A stretch of DNA of 64,000 bases from Bacteroidota bacterium (GCA_023386585.1 JAEWJM010000003.1:234068-298067), one strand, 5' to 3'; shown: positions 6,507 through 15,932, counted from the stretch's first letter. Notes: generated from the letters alone by a model not told the origin. Numbers and translations: made by a program.

Positions 6507-8093
6507 TCAGACTGTTTTTATGACAAATGTTCCGGATAGCGGATCAAGGCTTTCGATCAGCATCGGAATTAGCGCATCGCCGGTTTCAAGGTAAAAGTTT
6601 GAAAAATTTAAAACGCGTTCCTGCAGGTTTCCGCCGGGAAAGAGTGATGATTGAAGAATTTCGATGCGATTCAATATATCGGCATGTTTTTTCTTTTCCG
6701 CGCGAAGCAATCGCTTTTCAAGATTGTTGAGTCCGTTGATTTGTCGTGCTTCCTGTGCCGCAACTGATTTTTCGAACGAAATATCGGTCGATTTTGCGAT
6801 TTCCCGAAGTTGTTGGAATTGTTCTTTAAGCGTATTTTTTAAAGCCGAAAAATCAAGCTGTTGCGCCGACAATTTCCTGACTTGCTGGTCTTTCAATATT
6901 TCCGGCTTCTGAAAAAGGTTGCGCCATGAAAGGTTTAGGCTGTCTGCTTTTTTCGCCTGCTTTTCGCTGACAATCAGTGCCGAATTTCGAAGCATCAGCA
7001 TCGGAAAGGTAACATTTGATTTGTCGAAGAACGACTTCAATTCAAGCCAATACGCCAATTCGCCTCCACCGCCGATATACGCCAGATTTGGAAGTATAAC
7101 TTCTTGGTAAAGCGGCCGCGTCACGACATTCGGGCTGAACTTTTCAGGATTTTCATCGGCAAGTTTCAGGAATTCTTCACGCGAGAAACTGATGTTAGTA
7201 TTGTTCACCTTGAAAAGTTCGTCTTCTTCAATTATCCGCTCGCGTAAATTGGTGTCGAGATAAAAAAGGTTGATTTCGCGTGGATTAACCTGAACACCGT
7301 ATCGATCCAGTTTTTGGATCGTATCGGAAACGCAATGAAACGAACGCTGTTCGGTCAGTTCTGCCTTGATATAAGGAACAAAAAGCCTTTTCAATTGCGC
7401 GTCATCACCGTCCAAAACTACAAGGCCGTATTTTCCAAAAAGAGTATTTGCAATTAACCGCGTGGCATCTGCAAGGTTGCGATTGCTCAAATACGCATCC
7501 TGGAACAACCGCTTCAATTTTTGAGCATTGTTGCTTTCGCCGGTTTCACGAGCCACATCCTCAAATACATATTGCAGCCCTTCGGTAGAAAGCCTTCCAA
7601 CCGCGCCCGAACTTTCCCGGTTCCAAGTGATCTTTTTGCCGTTCAGGCTAAAATGATTGATTTCAGCGAAATCGTGGTCCTCGGTGGCCATCCAATAGAC
7701 TGGAACGAAATCGTATTCGGGATATTCCTTCTTTAGTTCTTTTGTGAGATTGAGTACCGTTATGATCTTGTAAAGGAAGTACATCGGCCCTGTAAAAAGG
7801 TTCAGCTGATGCCCTGTTGTAATGGTAAAAGTGCTGTTTTTCCTAAGCAAGCCGATATTGTGTTCAGTAGCTTTCGAAATTTCAAATGCGGAATATTGGT
7901 TTTGAAGTACGTCAGCAAGTACATTTCGATCAGCCGAAAAATTCTCACCCTTTTCAACAATCTGCGCCTTAAAATTTTTTAGTTCGGGCGTACGGTTGTA
8001 AAGCGGTTTGAGATCAGGATTCTTGTCGAGATAATCATTGATCAGGGGCGAAAACCAACCTGATTCCCTACAGCTGAAGTGGTCTTTAGGCAT
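6507..8093 (-). CDS. bshC: BshC, cysteine-adding enzyme of bacillithiol synthesis
   Basis: 528 residues, the usual length. Family hallmarks: SPLINDYL near the start, TTGHQLNLFTGPMYFLYKI (nucleotide-like binding loop), YWMATEDHDFAEI, and YIGGGGELAYWLELK. The C-terminal third is a coiled coil. BshC is thought to join Cys to glucosaminyl-malate, giving bacillithiol, the low-molecular-weight thiol used by Firmicutes and Bacteroidota. bshA and bshB are not in this window. It is divergent from the radical SAM gene, separated by 93 bases. Confidence 0.96.
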   Translation of the reverse strand: MPKDHFSCRESGWFSPLINDYLDKNPDLKPLYNRTPELKNFKAQIVEKGENFSADRNVLADVLQNQYSAFEISKATEHNIGLLRKNSTFTITTGHQLNLFTGPMYFLYKIITVLNLTKELKKEYPEYDFVPVYWMATEDHDFAEINHFSLNGKKITWNRESSGAVGRLSTEGLQYVFEDVARETGESNNAQKLKRLFQDAYLSNRNLADATRLIANTLFGKYGLVVLDGDDAQLKRLFVPYIKAELTEQRSFHCVSDTIQKLDRYGVQVNPREINLFYLDTNLRERIIEEDELFKVNNTNISFSREEFLKLADENPEKFSPNVVTRPLYQEVILPNLAYIGGGGELAYWLELKSFFDKSNVTFPMLMLRNSALIVSEKQAKKADSLNLSWRNLFQKPEILKDQQVRKLSAQQLDFSALKNTLKEQFQQLREIAKSTDISFEKSVAAQEARQINGLNNLEKRLLRAEKKKHADILNRIEILQSSLFPGGNLQERVLNFSNFYLETGDALIPMLIESLDPLSGTFVIKTV

Positions 8094-8152
8094 ATTGGGC
8101 GTCTAAGTGCGCTAATTTACGAATTATTAAACGCATTGCCACACCGTCCATA

Positions 8153-8182
8153 TTGCACAATAAAGCTCTTGGCGTACTTTTG
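8153..8182 (+). promoter_or_regulatory. Promoter of the radical SAM gene
   Basis: TTG (8153-8155), 19 bases, TACTTTTG (8175-8182): a full-consensus Bacteroidota promoter. Only 4 bases separate the -7 box from the ATG at 8187, so the mRNA is probably leaderless. Confidence 0.8.
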
Positions 8183-8186
8183 TCGA

Positions 8187-10373
8187 ATGACTACGCCGGT
8201 ACTTCTCATAACGCCACCATTCACCCAACTGAACACGCCATATCCGGCGACGGCTTATCTAAAAGGTTTTTTGAATACACAGCAAATCACCTCAGTTCAG
8301 GCAGACCTCGGAATTGAGGTAATTCTGAAGATTTTCTCGAAAAGCGGATTGGAAAGGCTGTTTTCACAGATTGACAGCGGCAATTTTTCCGACAATGCAA
8401 TGCGTATCCAGTCTTTAAAAGAGACCTACATTGCCACGATTGATTCGGTAATTTCCTTTCTGCAAGGCCACAATCCGACGCTGGCACTGCGAATTTGCCA
8501 GGAGGATTTCCTGCCGGAAGCTTCGCGTTTTGGGCAGTTGGAGGAATTGGAGTGGGCGTTTGGCAGCATGGGTTTGCAGGACAAGGCGAAGCATCTCGCA
8601 ACGCTTTATCTTGAAGATTTGTCCGATCTCATCGTCGAATGTGTCGATCCGAACTTCGGCTTCAGCCGCTATGCGGAAAGGCTTGGCAGATCGGCTTATT
8701 CGTTTGATGCGCTTTATGAAGAGCTGAACAAGGAGCTTTCATTTGTTGATCGCGTCCTCGTCGAATTGCTCGAAGAAAGAACCCGAACCGGTTTGCCGGA
8801 ACTCGTACTGATCTCGGTTCCGTTTCCCGGGAATTTATTCGCCGCATTCCGAACCGCGCAATGGTTCAAAACCAATCATCCGCAGGTTAAGATCGCGATG
8901 GGCGGAGGTTTTCCCAACACTGAACTGCGGAGTCTTTCCGATGTTCGCGTTTTTGATTTTTTCGATTTTATTACGCTTGACGACGGTGAACGCCCGGTTC
9001 GTAACCTGATCGATTTCATATCAGGGCAATTTGGAACGGAAGTATTGAAGCGGACCTTCATGAAGGTGAACGGCGTCGTTTCATATTTCGATAACGCCGA
9101 TCTGGATTACCGCCAATCGCAGGTCGGAACTCCGGATTATTCAGATTTGTTGCTCGACCGTTATATTTCGGTAATTGAAGTGGTCAATCCCATGCACCGA
9201 ATGTGGAGCGACGGCCGATGGAACAAATTGACGATGGCGCACGGTTGTTATTGGGGAAAATGTACGTTTTGCGATATTTCGCTCGATTATATCAAAGTGT
9301 ATGAACCGATAGCTGCCGGAATTTTGTGCGATAGGATGCAAGAGCTGATCGATGCAACCGGGCAGAACGGCTTTCATTTTGTTGACGAGGCTGCGCCACC
9401 CGCATTAATGCGTTCACTGGCCTTGGAAATCTTGCGCCGTAGGATGATCGTAACGTGGTGGACGAACATCCGGTTTGAGAAAAACTTCACCAAAGACCTA
9501 TGCGTCCTGCTGAAGGCATCGGGCTGCATTGCAGTTTCGGGCGGACTCGAAGTGGCTTCCGACAGGCTTCTGAAATTAATTGATAAAGGCGTCACAGTTG
9601 CCCAGGTTGCAGCCGTCACGAGAAATTTTACCGAAGCAGGCATTATGGTACATTCTTATCTAATGTACGGTTATCCGACGCAAACGATGCAGGAAACGGT
9701 TGATAGCCTTGAAATGGTGCGGCAGATGTTTGAGCTCGGAATATTACAATCGGGATTCTGGCACCAATTCGCGATGACTGCGCACAGTCCGGTTGGCATG
9801 TATCCCGAACGGTTCGGAGTCAACCGCGTTGCAGAGCCTGCCGGCGGACTTGCTTTAAATGATGTTGAATTCAACGATCCGACCGGAGTTGATCATGAAA
9901 TGTTCAGTTTCGGACTCCAGAAGTCGTTGTACAATTACATGCATGGAATCTGTTTCGATTACAAGCTGCAGGATTGGTTTGATTTTAAGATTCCGCGCAC
10001 GACGGTCAGGCCAAATTACATCCAGGAAGTGCTCACCGAAAACGATTCACTGGAAATCCGACTGAATGCTAAAATCGTCTGGATTGGCGGAATTCCGATA
10101 GTTTCGCAATTTGTCAAATCGAAGAAAGGACGCAATTGGAATGTGACAAGCTTGAAATTCCACGGACTCAGTGACGTTACGGAAATCGTCATGGACGCCG
10201 CCGAAGGATTATGGCTTTTGGAATTTTTGCAAAAAATTTCAGTTCACAACCAGCGACTTCTTACTGTCCGCGATTTTAAAACCGAATTTGAAACCGCGTT
10301 TGCCGATTTTGAGTTGTTCTGGCATTCGCGCCCGATGAAGCAATTACGCGAGTTGGGATTGCTCGTATTCTAA
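8187..10373 (+). CDS. B12-binding-type radical SAM protein with unusual cluster motif
   Basis: 728 residues from the ATG at 8187; upstream in-frame codons lie in the promoter. Residues 1-300 hold a cobalamin-binding-like Rossmann region (LVLISVPFPGNLFAAFRTAQWFK, MGGGFPNTELR, LDDGERPV), as in COG1032 proteins. The radical SAM core starts near 345 with HGCYWGKCTFCD: the Cys are 354, 359 and 362, a C-x4-C-x2-C spacing instead of C-x3-C-x2-C. Later SAM-barrel motifs are HFVDEA, SGGLEVASD and MVHSYLMYGYP. Residues 560-728 are an extra C-terminal region. The substrate is unknown. The 3' end overlaps rimO by 4 bases, convergently. Confidence 0.8.
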   Translation: MTTPVLLITPPFTQLNTPYPATAYLKGFLNTQQITSVQADLGIEVILKIFSKSGLERLFSQIDSGNFSDNAMRIQSLKETYIATIDSVISFLQGHNPTLALRICQEDFLPEASRFGQLEELEWAFGSMGLQDKAKHLATLYLEDLSDLIVECVDPNFGFSRYAERLGRSAYSFDALYEELNKELSFVDRVLVELLEERTRTGLPELVLISVPFPGNLFAAFRTAQWFKTNHPQVKIAMGGGFPNTELRSLSDVRVFDFFDFITLDDGERPVRNLIDFISGQFGTEVLKRTFMKVNGVVSYFDNADLDYRQSQVGTPDYSDLLLDRYISVIEVVNPMHRMWSDGRWNKLTMAHGCYWGKCTFCDISLDYIKVYEPIAAGILCDRMQELIDATGQNGFHFVDEAAPPALMRSLALEILRRRMIVTWWTNIRFEKNFTKDLCVLLKASGCIAVSGGLEVASDRLLKLIDKGVTVAQVAAVTRNFTEAGIMVHSYLMYGYPTQTMQETVDSLEMVRQMFELGILQSGFWHQFAMTAHSPVGMYPERFGVNRVAEPAGGLALNDVEFNDPTGVDHEMFSFGLQKSLYNYMHGICFDYKLQDWFDFKIPRTTVRPNYIQEVLTENDSLEIRLNAKIVWIGGIPIVSQFVKSKKGRNWNVTSLKFHGLSDVTEIVMDAAEGLWLLEFLQKISVHNQRLLTVRDFKTEFETAFADFELFWHSRPMKQLRELGLLVF

Positions 10374-11728
10374 GCGTTTTCCAATGTGACCGTGTGCGGC
10401 TCTCTTTCCACAGCGGAGACGGCTTCTCCGTACAAATCGAATTCGGTGGCATCGGTTATCTTGACAAAAACAAATTCACCAGTCTTCAAATATTGTTTGG
10501 TTGCGTCGATCAGCACTTCATTATCCACATCGGGACTGTCAAATTCGGAGCGCGCGACAAAATGGGTTCCTTCTTTTCGATCGACGACACATTTGTAAAT
10601 TTTGCCGATTTTTTCCTGGTTTAGTTCCCACGAAATCTGGGACTGGATTTCCATGATCTCATTGGCGCGCTGTTGCTTCACTTCGGCCGGCACATCGTCT
10701 TCCAAAAGGTAGGCATGTGTATTTTCTTCATGCGAATAAGCAAAACAGCCGAGGCGTTCGAAACGCATTTCCTGAACCCATTCCTTTAAGATGTTGAAGT
10801 CTTCCTCCGTCTCGCCCGGATAACCCACGATAAGCGTCGTTCGGATTGCCATTCCCGGAACGGCTTCCCTGAAGTCGCGAAGCAGCTTGGTTGTTTTCGC
10901 TTGCGTTGTACCGCGGCGCATCGATTTTAGGATATTATCTGAAATGTGCTGCAGCGGTATGTCGAGATAGTTGCAAATCTTTGGCTCGCGGCGCATCAGT
11001 TCAAGCACATCCATCGGGAACCCGGTTGGGAACGCATAATGAAGCCTGATCCATTCAATGCCATCCACTTTGACCAATTCGGAAAGAAGTTCTGCAAGAT
11101 TGCGCTTTTTGTATAAGTCGAGTCCGTAATAAGTCAGATCCTGCGCGATCAATATCAGCTCTTTCACACCATTTTTTGCAAGTCCTTCCGCTTCCTTTAC
11201 CAATTTTTCGATCGGTTGTGACACGTGTTTGCCGCGCATCAATGGAATTGCACAAAAGCTGCATGGTCGATCGCATCCTTCGGCAATCTTTAAATACGCG
11301 TAATTTTTTGGCGTGGTCGTAAGCCTTTCGCCCAAAAGTTCGTGTTTGTAATCGGCACCTAGTGCTTTAAGCAAAAGCGGAAGTTCAGTAGTCCCAAAAT
11401 ATTGGTCGACGTTTGGAATTTCTTTTTCAAGATCCGGGCGATACCGTTCCGAAAGGCAGCCGGTAACAAAGACTTTATCAACCTCGCCACGCTGTTTTTT
11501 ATCGGCATATTCCAAAATCATGTTTACGCTTTCAGCCTTTGCGTTGTCGATAAAACCACAGGTATTGATTACGATAACGTTTCCTTCTTCGTGTTGTGCC
11601 GCTTCGTGGGTGACCTCTTTTCCGCTGGCGCGGAGTTGTCCCATAAGCACTTCACTGTCGTAAACGTTTTTCGAACAACCAAGTGTTATTACATTAATCT
11701 TATTTTTCTTTATCGATCTGGTTCTCAT
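10370..11728 (-). CDS. rimO: Ribosomal protein S12 methylthiotransferase RimO
   Basis: 452 residues from the ATG at 11728. An ATG nine codons earlier lies inside the -7 box, so it is not used. The N-terminal UPF0004 domain has Cys18, Cys57 and Cys91 for one 4Fe-4S cluster; CDRPCSFC (Cys152, 156, 159) is the radical SAM motif; a TRAM domain ends the protein (about 385-445). RimO adds a methylthio group to Asp of S12. ITLGCSKN and the GCDRPCSFCAIPLMRG segment separate it from MiaB. Confidence 0.96.
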   Translation of the reverse strand: MRTRSIKKNKINVITLGCSKNVYDSEVLMGQLRASGKEVTHEAAQHEEGNVIVINTCGFIDNAKAESVNMILEYADKKQRGEVDKVFVTGCLSERYRPDLEKEIPNVDQYFGTTELPLLLKALGADYKHELLGERLTTTPKNYAYLKIAEGCDRPCSFCAIPLMRGKHVSQPIEKLVKEAEGLAKNGVKELILIAQDLTYYGLDLYKKRNLAELLSELVKVDGIEWIRLHYAFPTGFPMDVLELMRREPKICNYLDIPLQHISDNILKSMRRGTTQAKTTKLLRDFREAVPGMAIRTTLIVGYPGETEEDFNILKEWVQEMRFERLGCFAYSHEENTHAYLLEDDVPAEVKQQRANEIMEIQSQISWELNQEKIGKIYKCVVDRKEGTHFVARSEFDSPDVDNEVLIDATKQYLKTGEFVFVKITDATEFDLYGEAVSAVEREPHTVTLENA

Positions 11729-11752
11729 GAGGCTGAAAAAAAATTGGAGGCG

Positions 11753-11760
11753 CAAAAATA
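11753..11760 (-). promoter_or_regulatory. -7 box of the rimO promoter
   Basis: TATTTTTG on the minus strand, 24 bases before the chosen rimO ATG. No -33 TTG recognised. Confidence 0.55.
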
Positions 11761-11807
11761 CGCTTTTTCTGAAGCGAATTTCCGATTTGGTGCGGATTTA
11801 TGATTAA

Positions 11808-11835
11808 ATTAAAAAGCCACCTGTTGGTGGCCTTT
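11808..11835 (-). terminator. Terminator of the FadL-type porin gene
   Basis: On the minus strand GCCACC-AACA-GGTGGC followed by TTTTTAATTT, starting one base after the porin stop codon. Confidence 0.75.
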
Positions 11836-11836
11836 G

Positions 11837-13336
11837 TTAAAGTTCGAATAGAACCGTCAGTGATATGTTATTGTTGACGGAACTTATGTTTGGCGCATCG
11901 GTAAAGCCTTGAGAGAAAAAAGGCTGTTGCAGATCCCTTTTTGCGTAAGTATAGGATAAATCTGTTTTAATATGGCCAAAGTTGTATCCGAGACCGCCGG
12001 AAATGCTGTTAAGATCTCCCATGATATCTTTGTTTTTGTACGGACTCTGATCCATTCGGTAACCGGCGCGTACGCTCCATTGCTTAATGCGATGTTCGGC
12101 ACCGATTCGGAGTTCGCTTGCGGTACTCAGGACTGCTGAGAGGTCGCGGTTGACATTGATAAAGTCATTCTCGGGCCCGAATTGAGTGTTGCCATAATCT
12201 TTAAACGAGTAGTCGATGCTGATGAGACTTGACTTTCCGAAAACGTAAGCAAAACTGCCTGTCCATTTGCCCGGCGTTTGCAATTTGTATTGGTCATATA
12301 CGAGGACCACATTTGGATCGACCAATGTTGTGGTGGATTGTTGGGTTTCGGCGTCTACCCATACACTGGAAATGTTTTGTTGCAACTCGTCGTTCAATTG
12401 GTACCAGGTCGGAGATTGATAAGAAACCCCTAAACGAAGTGCTTCGGTAGCTTTTACGATTGCGCCAAGCTGAAAGGAAAAGCCGGATCCGTAGGTATAA
12501 AGTTCATTGTTAAATCTAAGCCGTTGTACGCCTGCAGTCGGATCATTTGCGTTCTGTTCGTAAAAACTTGTTGCCTGGCGATAATCTGTAAAATGTGAGT
12601 TGACGTTCAATCCGAGGTAGAGCCTGTCTTTGTACGAGGCTGCAGCGTTAAAGGAAAGTTTTCCGTTGTATCCAGTCGATACAAATGTATTTTCCTGCTG
12701 GTAAGTTCCGGATGGAACATTGGTTACATAGGCAGTGTTTGAGCCTTCGTCAACAGCCGGATTGATCAGGTACGCGTTGTAACCCAGGAAAGCCTGTCCT
12801 TCGCCATAGCCTAATTCTTCGTAATAATAGTTCTGCAAAGTGCTGAGTGCAACTCCACCATTCTGATTTGCATAACTGAGGAAGTAGTTTGCGACAGAGT
12901 TTGTTGGATTTACGCCTGCAGAAAATGCGGTATTATCAAAATTATTTGCGTTGTCGTAGTTTACGCTGAGCGCGATTTTTCGCCAGTCGTTTTTTTCTTC
13001 ATTGTTCTTGAAAACAAATACGAAACCCGCTTGGTTAAGGTCGAAAGTGTAATCGTTATCGGTAGTTCTCGTACCAAAATAATCCGATTTGTTTTGGGTG
13101 TTGAAGCTGCTGAGTGTAAGTCCAGCCTGATTATTCGTATAAATCGCCGATCCGGCAGGGTTTACATTTATCGCAGACAAATCGCCGCCTAATGCGCCAA
13201 AGGCACCCGACATGGCCCGAAAGCGGGCCGTTCCGTTCAGATTTTCCTGGGCGTAACGCACGGCATCTGAAATTTCCTGTCCGGAAACTGTGGCGACGGA
13301 AATTACTGTTAATAAGGTAAATAGTACTTTTTTCAT
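11837..13336 (-). CDS. OmpP1/FadL family outer membrane transport protein
   Basis: 499 residues with a Sec signal peptide (cleavage after VSG or SGQ near residue 19). The mature start SDAVRYAQENLNGTARFRAM, then GAFGALGGDLSAINVNPAGSA, is the conserved hatch region of FadL/TodX proteins. The rest is amphipathic beta strands, ending in the hydrophobic pattern ISLTVLFEL expected of an outer-membrane barrel. FadL relatives carry hydrophobic compounds across the outer membrane; the substrate here is unknown. It lies 73 bases after the Trp/Tyr-rich lipoprotein gene, with a hairpin between. Confidence 0.88.
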   Translation of the reverse strand: MKKVLFTLLTVISVATVSGQEISDAVRYAQENLNGTARFRAMSGAFGALGGDLSAINVNPAGSAIYTNNQAGLTLSSFNTQNKSDYFGTRTTDNDYTFDLNQAGFVFVFKNNEEKNDWRKIALSVNYDNANNFDNTAFSAGVNPTNSVANYFLSYANQNGGVALSTLQNYYYEELGYGEGQAFLGYNAYLINPAVDEGSNTAYVTNVPSGTYQQENTFVSTGYNGKLSFNAAASYKDRLYLGLNVNSHFTDYRQATSFYEQNANDPTAGVQRLRFNNELYTYGSGFSFQLGAIVKATEALRLGVSYQSPTWYQLNDELQQNISSVWVDAETQQSTTTLVDPNVVLVYDQYKLQTPGKWTGSFAYVFGKSSLISIDYSFKDYGNTQFGPENDFINVNRDLSAVLSTASELRIGAEHRIKQWSVRAGYRMDQSPYKNKDIMGDLNSISGGLGYNFGHIKTDLSYTYAKRDLQQPFFSQGFTDAPNISSVNNNISLTVLFEL

Positions 13337-13355
13337 AGTTTGGTAAATTGATAAT

Positions 13356-13398
13356 TAAAAAAATACCTACAAAAGTGGAAGCCACTTCTATAGGTATT
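13356..13398 (-). terminator. Terminator after the Trp/Tyr-rich lipoprotein gene
   Basis: On the minus strand an interrupted stem: AATACCTA/TAGGTATT (8 bases) and AAGTGG/CCACTT (6 bases), separated by a 3-base internal loop, then a run of T. It lies between the two minus-strand genes and overlaps the probable promoter area of the porin gene. Confidence 0.75.
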
Positions 13399-13409
13399 AA
13401 TTTTTGCAT

Positions 13410-14276
13410 TTATCTGCGTCCGCCGCCGCTTCTTGTTCCGCCGCCATAACTTCCGCCTGAGCGCGATCCTCCACTGTTTACATTTGGCGAATACGATCTT
13501 GTTGGAGTGGATTGCGAACGAACTCCGTTATTTTGTTGTGAAGAACGTGGAGTACCTGTCGATTCGATTCTTGGCGTACTTGTTCTTGGTGTGGTGCTGT
13601 ATGTGCTGCGTGGCGTTCCGTTATTATAGGTTCTCACACCATTTGTCGTCGCTCGTCTTGTGGGAACGTATCGTGTCGTGTTTTCACCCCGTAGTCCGCC
13701 ATTGTATGAAGCGTTTCTGCGTCTTGGTTGATGAACATAGTAGTGAGGATAATAATGGTTGCCGTAATAATTGTAGTATGATGCATAATATGGCGCATAA
13801 TAACTATTCCAGTAACCTCCGTAGTACGGATATGTACTCCATCCGATGCCCCACGATGGAGTGTACCAGGAATTCCATCCCCAATAAGGGCCGTACCAGT
13901 AGGTGTTCCAGTAATTGTAGCCCCAATTATTTCCGTAAACATTAACTGTTACATGATCGGATTCACTTCCCCAACCGGAATAACCGTTTGAATAGCCTTC
14001 GCCCGAAGGTTGGTCTGAAGTATTGTAGCTGTCGACATCTGTAAAAATTTCGACGTTATCATTTTGCAATGAGCCGAAATAATCTTTGTATTGATTTGTC
14101 TGTGAACTTTCCGATTTTGCTCTTGAGCTATCAGCAGATGCCGACTCGCCATATATTCCATCACGATCGTAATAGGAGCTGTTTTGGTAAGAACCACATG
14201 AGACGACTACAAATGCAAAAAGTCCTATCAATGACTTGATGGACTTCGCGCTATTTGAAAAGTATTTAGTTTTCAT
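13410..14276 (-). CDS. Trp/Tyr/Asn-rich lipoprotein, function unknown
   Basis: 288 residues. The signal peptide ends VVVSCGS, so Cys27 is probably lipidated. Residues 100-180 are extreme low complexity, dominated by Tyr, Trp, Gly, Pro and Asn (YGPYWGWNSWY, YYASYYNYYGNHYY). They are followed by an Arg-rich stretch and a Ser/Thr/Gly/Arg tail ending GGSYGGGTRSGGGRR. Such proteins occur throughout Flavobacterium, without known role. The aromatic block could bind glycans or self-associate (inference). Divergent from proS. Confidence 0.8.
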   Translation of the reverse strand: MKTKYFSNSAKSIKSLIGLFAFVVVSCGSYQNSSYYDRDGIYGESASADSSRAKSESSQTNQYKDYFGSLQNDNVEIFTDVDSYNTSDQPSGEGYSNGYSGWGSESDHVTVNVYGNNWGYNYWNTYWYGPYWGWNSWYTPSWGIGWSTYPYYGGYWNSYYAPYYASYYNYYGNHYYPHYYVHQPRRRNASYNGGLRGENTTRYVPTRRATTNGVRTYNNGTPRSTYSTTPRTSTPRIESTGTPRSSQQNNGVRSQSTPTRSYSPNVNSGGSRSGGSYGGGTRSGGGRR

Positions 14277-14293
14277 GACGATAGCTTTTTTTA

Positions 14294-14324
14294 TTGTTGA
14301 ACATTACAAATTTAGTTAGTTTTG
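14294..14324 (+). promoter_or_regulatory. Promoter of proS
   Basis: TTG (14294-14296), 20 bases, TAGTTTTG (14317-14324). Transcription would start about 45 bases before the proS ATG at 14377. Confidence 0.7.
14307..14314 (-). promoter_or_regulatory. -7 box of the lipoprotein gene promoter
   Basis: TAAATTTG on the minus strand, 30 bases before the ATG at 14276. It lies between the -33 and -7 elements of the proS promoter, so the two promoters interlock. Confidence 0.5.
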
Positions 14325-14376
14325 CCTTGTTTTAAAGTTAAAAAATGCAAAACAATTTTTGTGCCAAAATAGCATT

Positions 14377-15855
14377 ATGAGCAAGAATCTTACAAGTAGG
14401 GAAGCGGATTATTCCAAGTGGTATAACGAGCTGGTGGTGAAGGCAGATCTCGCTGAAAATTCCGGCGTACGCGGTTGCATGGTGATCAAGCCTTATGGCT
14501 ATGCGATATGGGAAAAAATGCAGCGTGAACTTGATCGTATGTTCAAGGAAACCGGACATCAGAATGCCTACTTTCCGCTATTTGTGCCGAAAAGTATGTT
14601 TGAAGCTGAAGAAAAAAATGCGGAGGGTTTTGCAAAGGAATGCGCAATTGTAACGCATTACCGCTTAAAAAATGATGAAAGCGCACCAGGGAAATTGATG
14701 GTTGATCCAAACGCGAAGCTCGAAGAAGAGTTGATCGTTCGGCCAACCAGTGAAGCAATTATCTGGAGCACATACAAGAATTGGGTTCAATCCTATCGCG
14801 ATTTACCGTTGTTGATCAATCAGTGGGCGAATGTCGTTCGTTGGGAAATGCGGACCCGATTGTTCTTGCGTACTGCCGAATTTTTGTGGCAGGAAGGGCA
14901 TACGGCGCACGCTACCCGAAGTGAAGCAATCGCCGAAGCAGAACAAATGATGAACATTTATGCTGAATTTGCCGAAAATTTCATGGCTATTCCGGTCATC
15001 AAAGGCCTGAAGTCGGAAACGGAACGATTTGCAGGCGCAGAAGAAACGTATTGCATCGAAGCGCTAATGCAGGACGGAAAAGCGCTGCAGGCTGGAACAT
15101 CGCATTTTCTGGGACAAAATTTCGCAAAGGCGTTTGACGTCAAGTTTGCCAATTCAGAAGGTAAGCAGGATTACGTTTGGGGCACATCGTGGGGCGTTTC
15201 AACGCGTTTGATGGGAGCATTAGTGATGACGCATTCCGATGATAAAGGGTTGGTGCTGCCACCGAATCTTGCGCCGATTCAGGTAGTAATCGTTCCAATC
15301 CACAAAACTGACGAACAGCTGCTTGCTATTGATGCTCGTGCTGGTGAGCTCGTCGCAGGTTTGCAGAAACGTGGCATTTCGGTGAAATACGACAACCGGT
15401 CAATACACAAACCGGGATTTAAATTCAACGAATATGAGTTAAAAGGCGTTCCGGTACGTATTGCAATTGGCCCGAACGACCTCGAGAACGGTACTTTTGA
15501 AATTGCACGCCGTGATACGTTGACTAAAGAAACGATCGCGAAAGATCAGATATTTGATTTTATTGTTGATCTGCTTGAAACAATTCAGCATGATCTTTAT
15601 CAGAAAGCGCTCGATTACCGAAATACGCACATAACTGAAGCGAACTCATTTGAGGAGTTTAAGGAGCTTCTTGAAACCAAAGGTGGCTTTATTTCAGCGC
15701 ATTGGGACGGAACGGCGGAAACCGAAGAAAAAATCAAGGAGCTGACTAAAGCAACAATCAGATGCATCCCGCTTGACCGCGTGGAAGAGCAGGGAAGGTG
15801 CGTTCTCACTGGCCGCGAATCAAAAGGAAGGGTTCTGTTTGCCAAGGCATACTAG
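14377..15855 (+). CDS. proS: Prolyl-tRNA synthetase, type 3
   Basis: 492 residues starting MSKNLTSREADYSKWYNELV. The class II core shows motif 2 (RWEMRTRLFLRTAEFLWQEGHTAHA) and motif 3 (GTSWGVSTRLMGALVMTHSDD), with the anticodon-binding domain around 300-400. It has the compact architecture shared with archaeal and eukaryotic ProRS and lacks the editing INS domain of the longer bacterial form. It charges tRNA-Pro. ATG at 14377 is chosen because the longer reading starts at an unconserved non-AUG-like stretch. Confidence 0.97.
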   Translation: MSKNLTSREADYSKWYNELVVKADLAENSGVRGCMVIKPYGYAIWEKMQRELDRMFKETGHQNAYFPLFVPKSMFEAEEKNAEGFAKECAIVTHYRLKNDESAPGKLMVDPNAKLEEELIVRPTSEAIIWSTYKNWVQSYRDLPLLINQWANVVRWEMRTRLFLRTAEFLWQEGHTAHATRSEAIAEAEQMMNIYAEFAENFMAIPVIKGLKSETERFAGAEETYCIEALMQDGKALQAGTSHFLGQNFAKAFDVKFANSEGKQDYVWGTSWGVSTRLMGALVMTHSDDKGLVLPPNLAPIQVVIVPIHKTDEQLLAIDARAGELVAGLQKRGISVKYDNRSIHKPGFKFNEYELKGVPVRIAIGPNDLENGTFEIARRDTLTKETIAKDQIFDFIVDLLETIQHDLYQKALDYRNTHITEANSFEEFKELLETKGGFISAHWDGTAETEEKIKELTKATIRCIPLDRVEEQGRCVLTGRESKGRVLFAKAY

Positions 15856-15883
15856 AAATTTTCAAAAAATATTTTGCTGGTTC

Positions 15884-15913
15884 TTGTGCGAATAAAAAAT
15901 AGTTGTATTTTTG
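15884..15913 (+). promoter_or_regulatory. Promoter of the tRNA-Glu pair
   Basis: TTG (15884-15886), 19 bases, TATTTTTG (15906-15913). It is a consensus promoter 20 bases before the first tRNA and may also drive rpsT. Confidence 0.8.
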
Positions 15914-15932
15914 CAACCGCAATACAGCAAAT

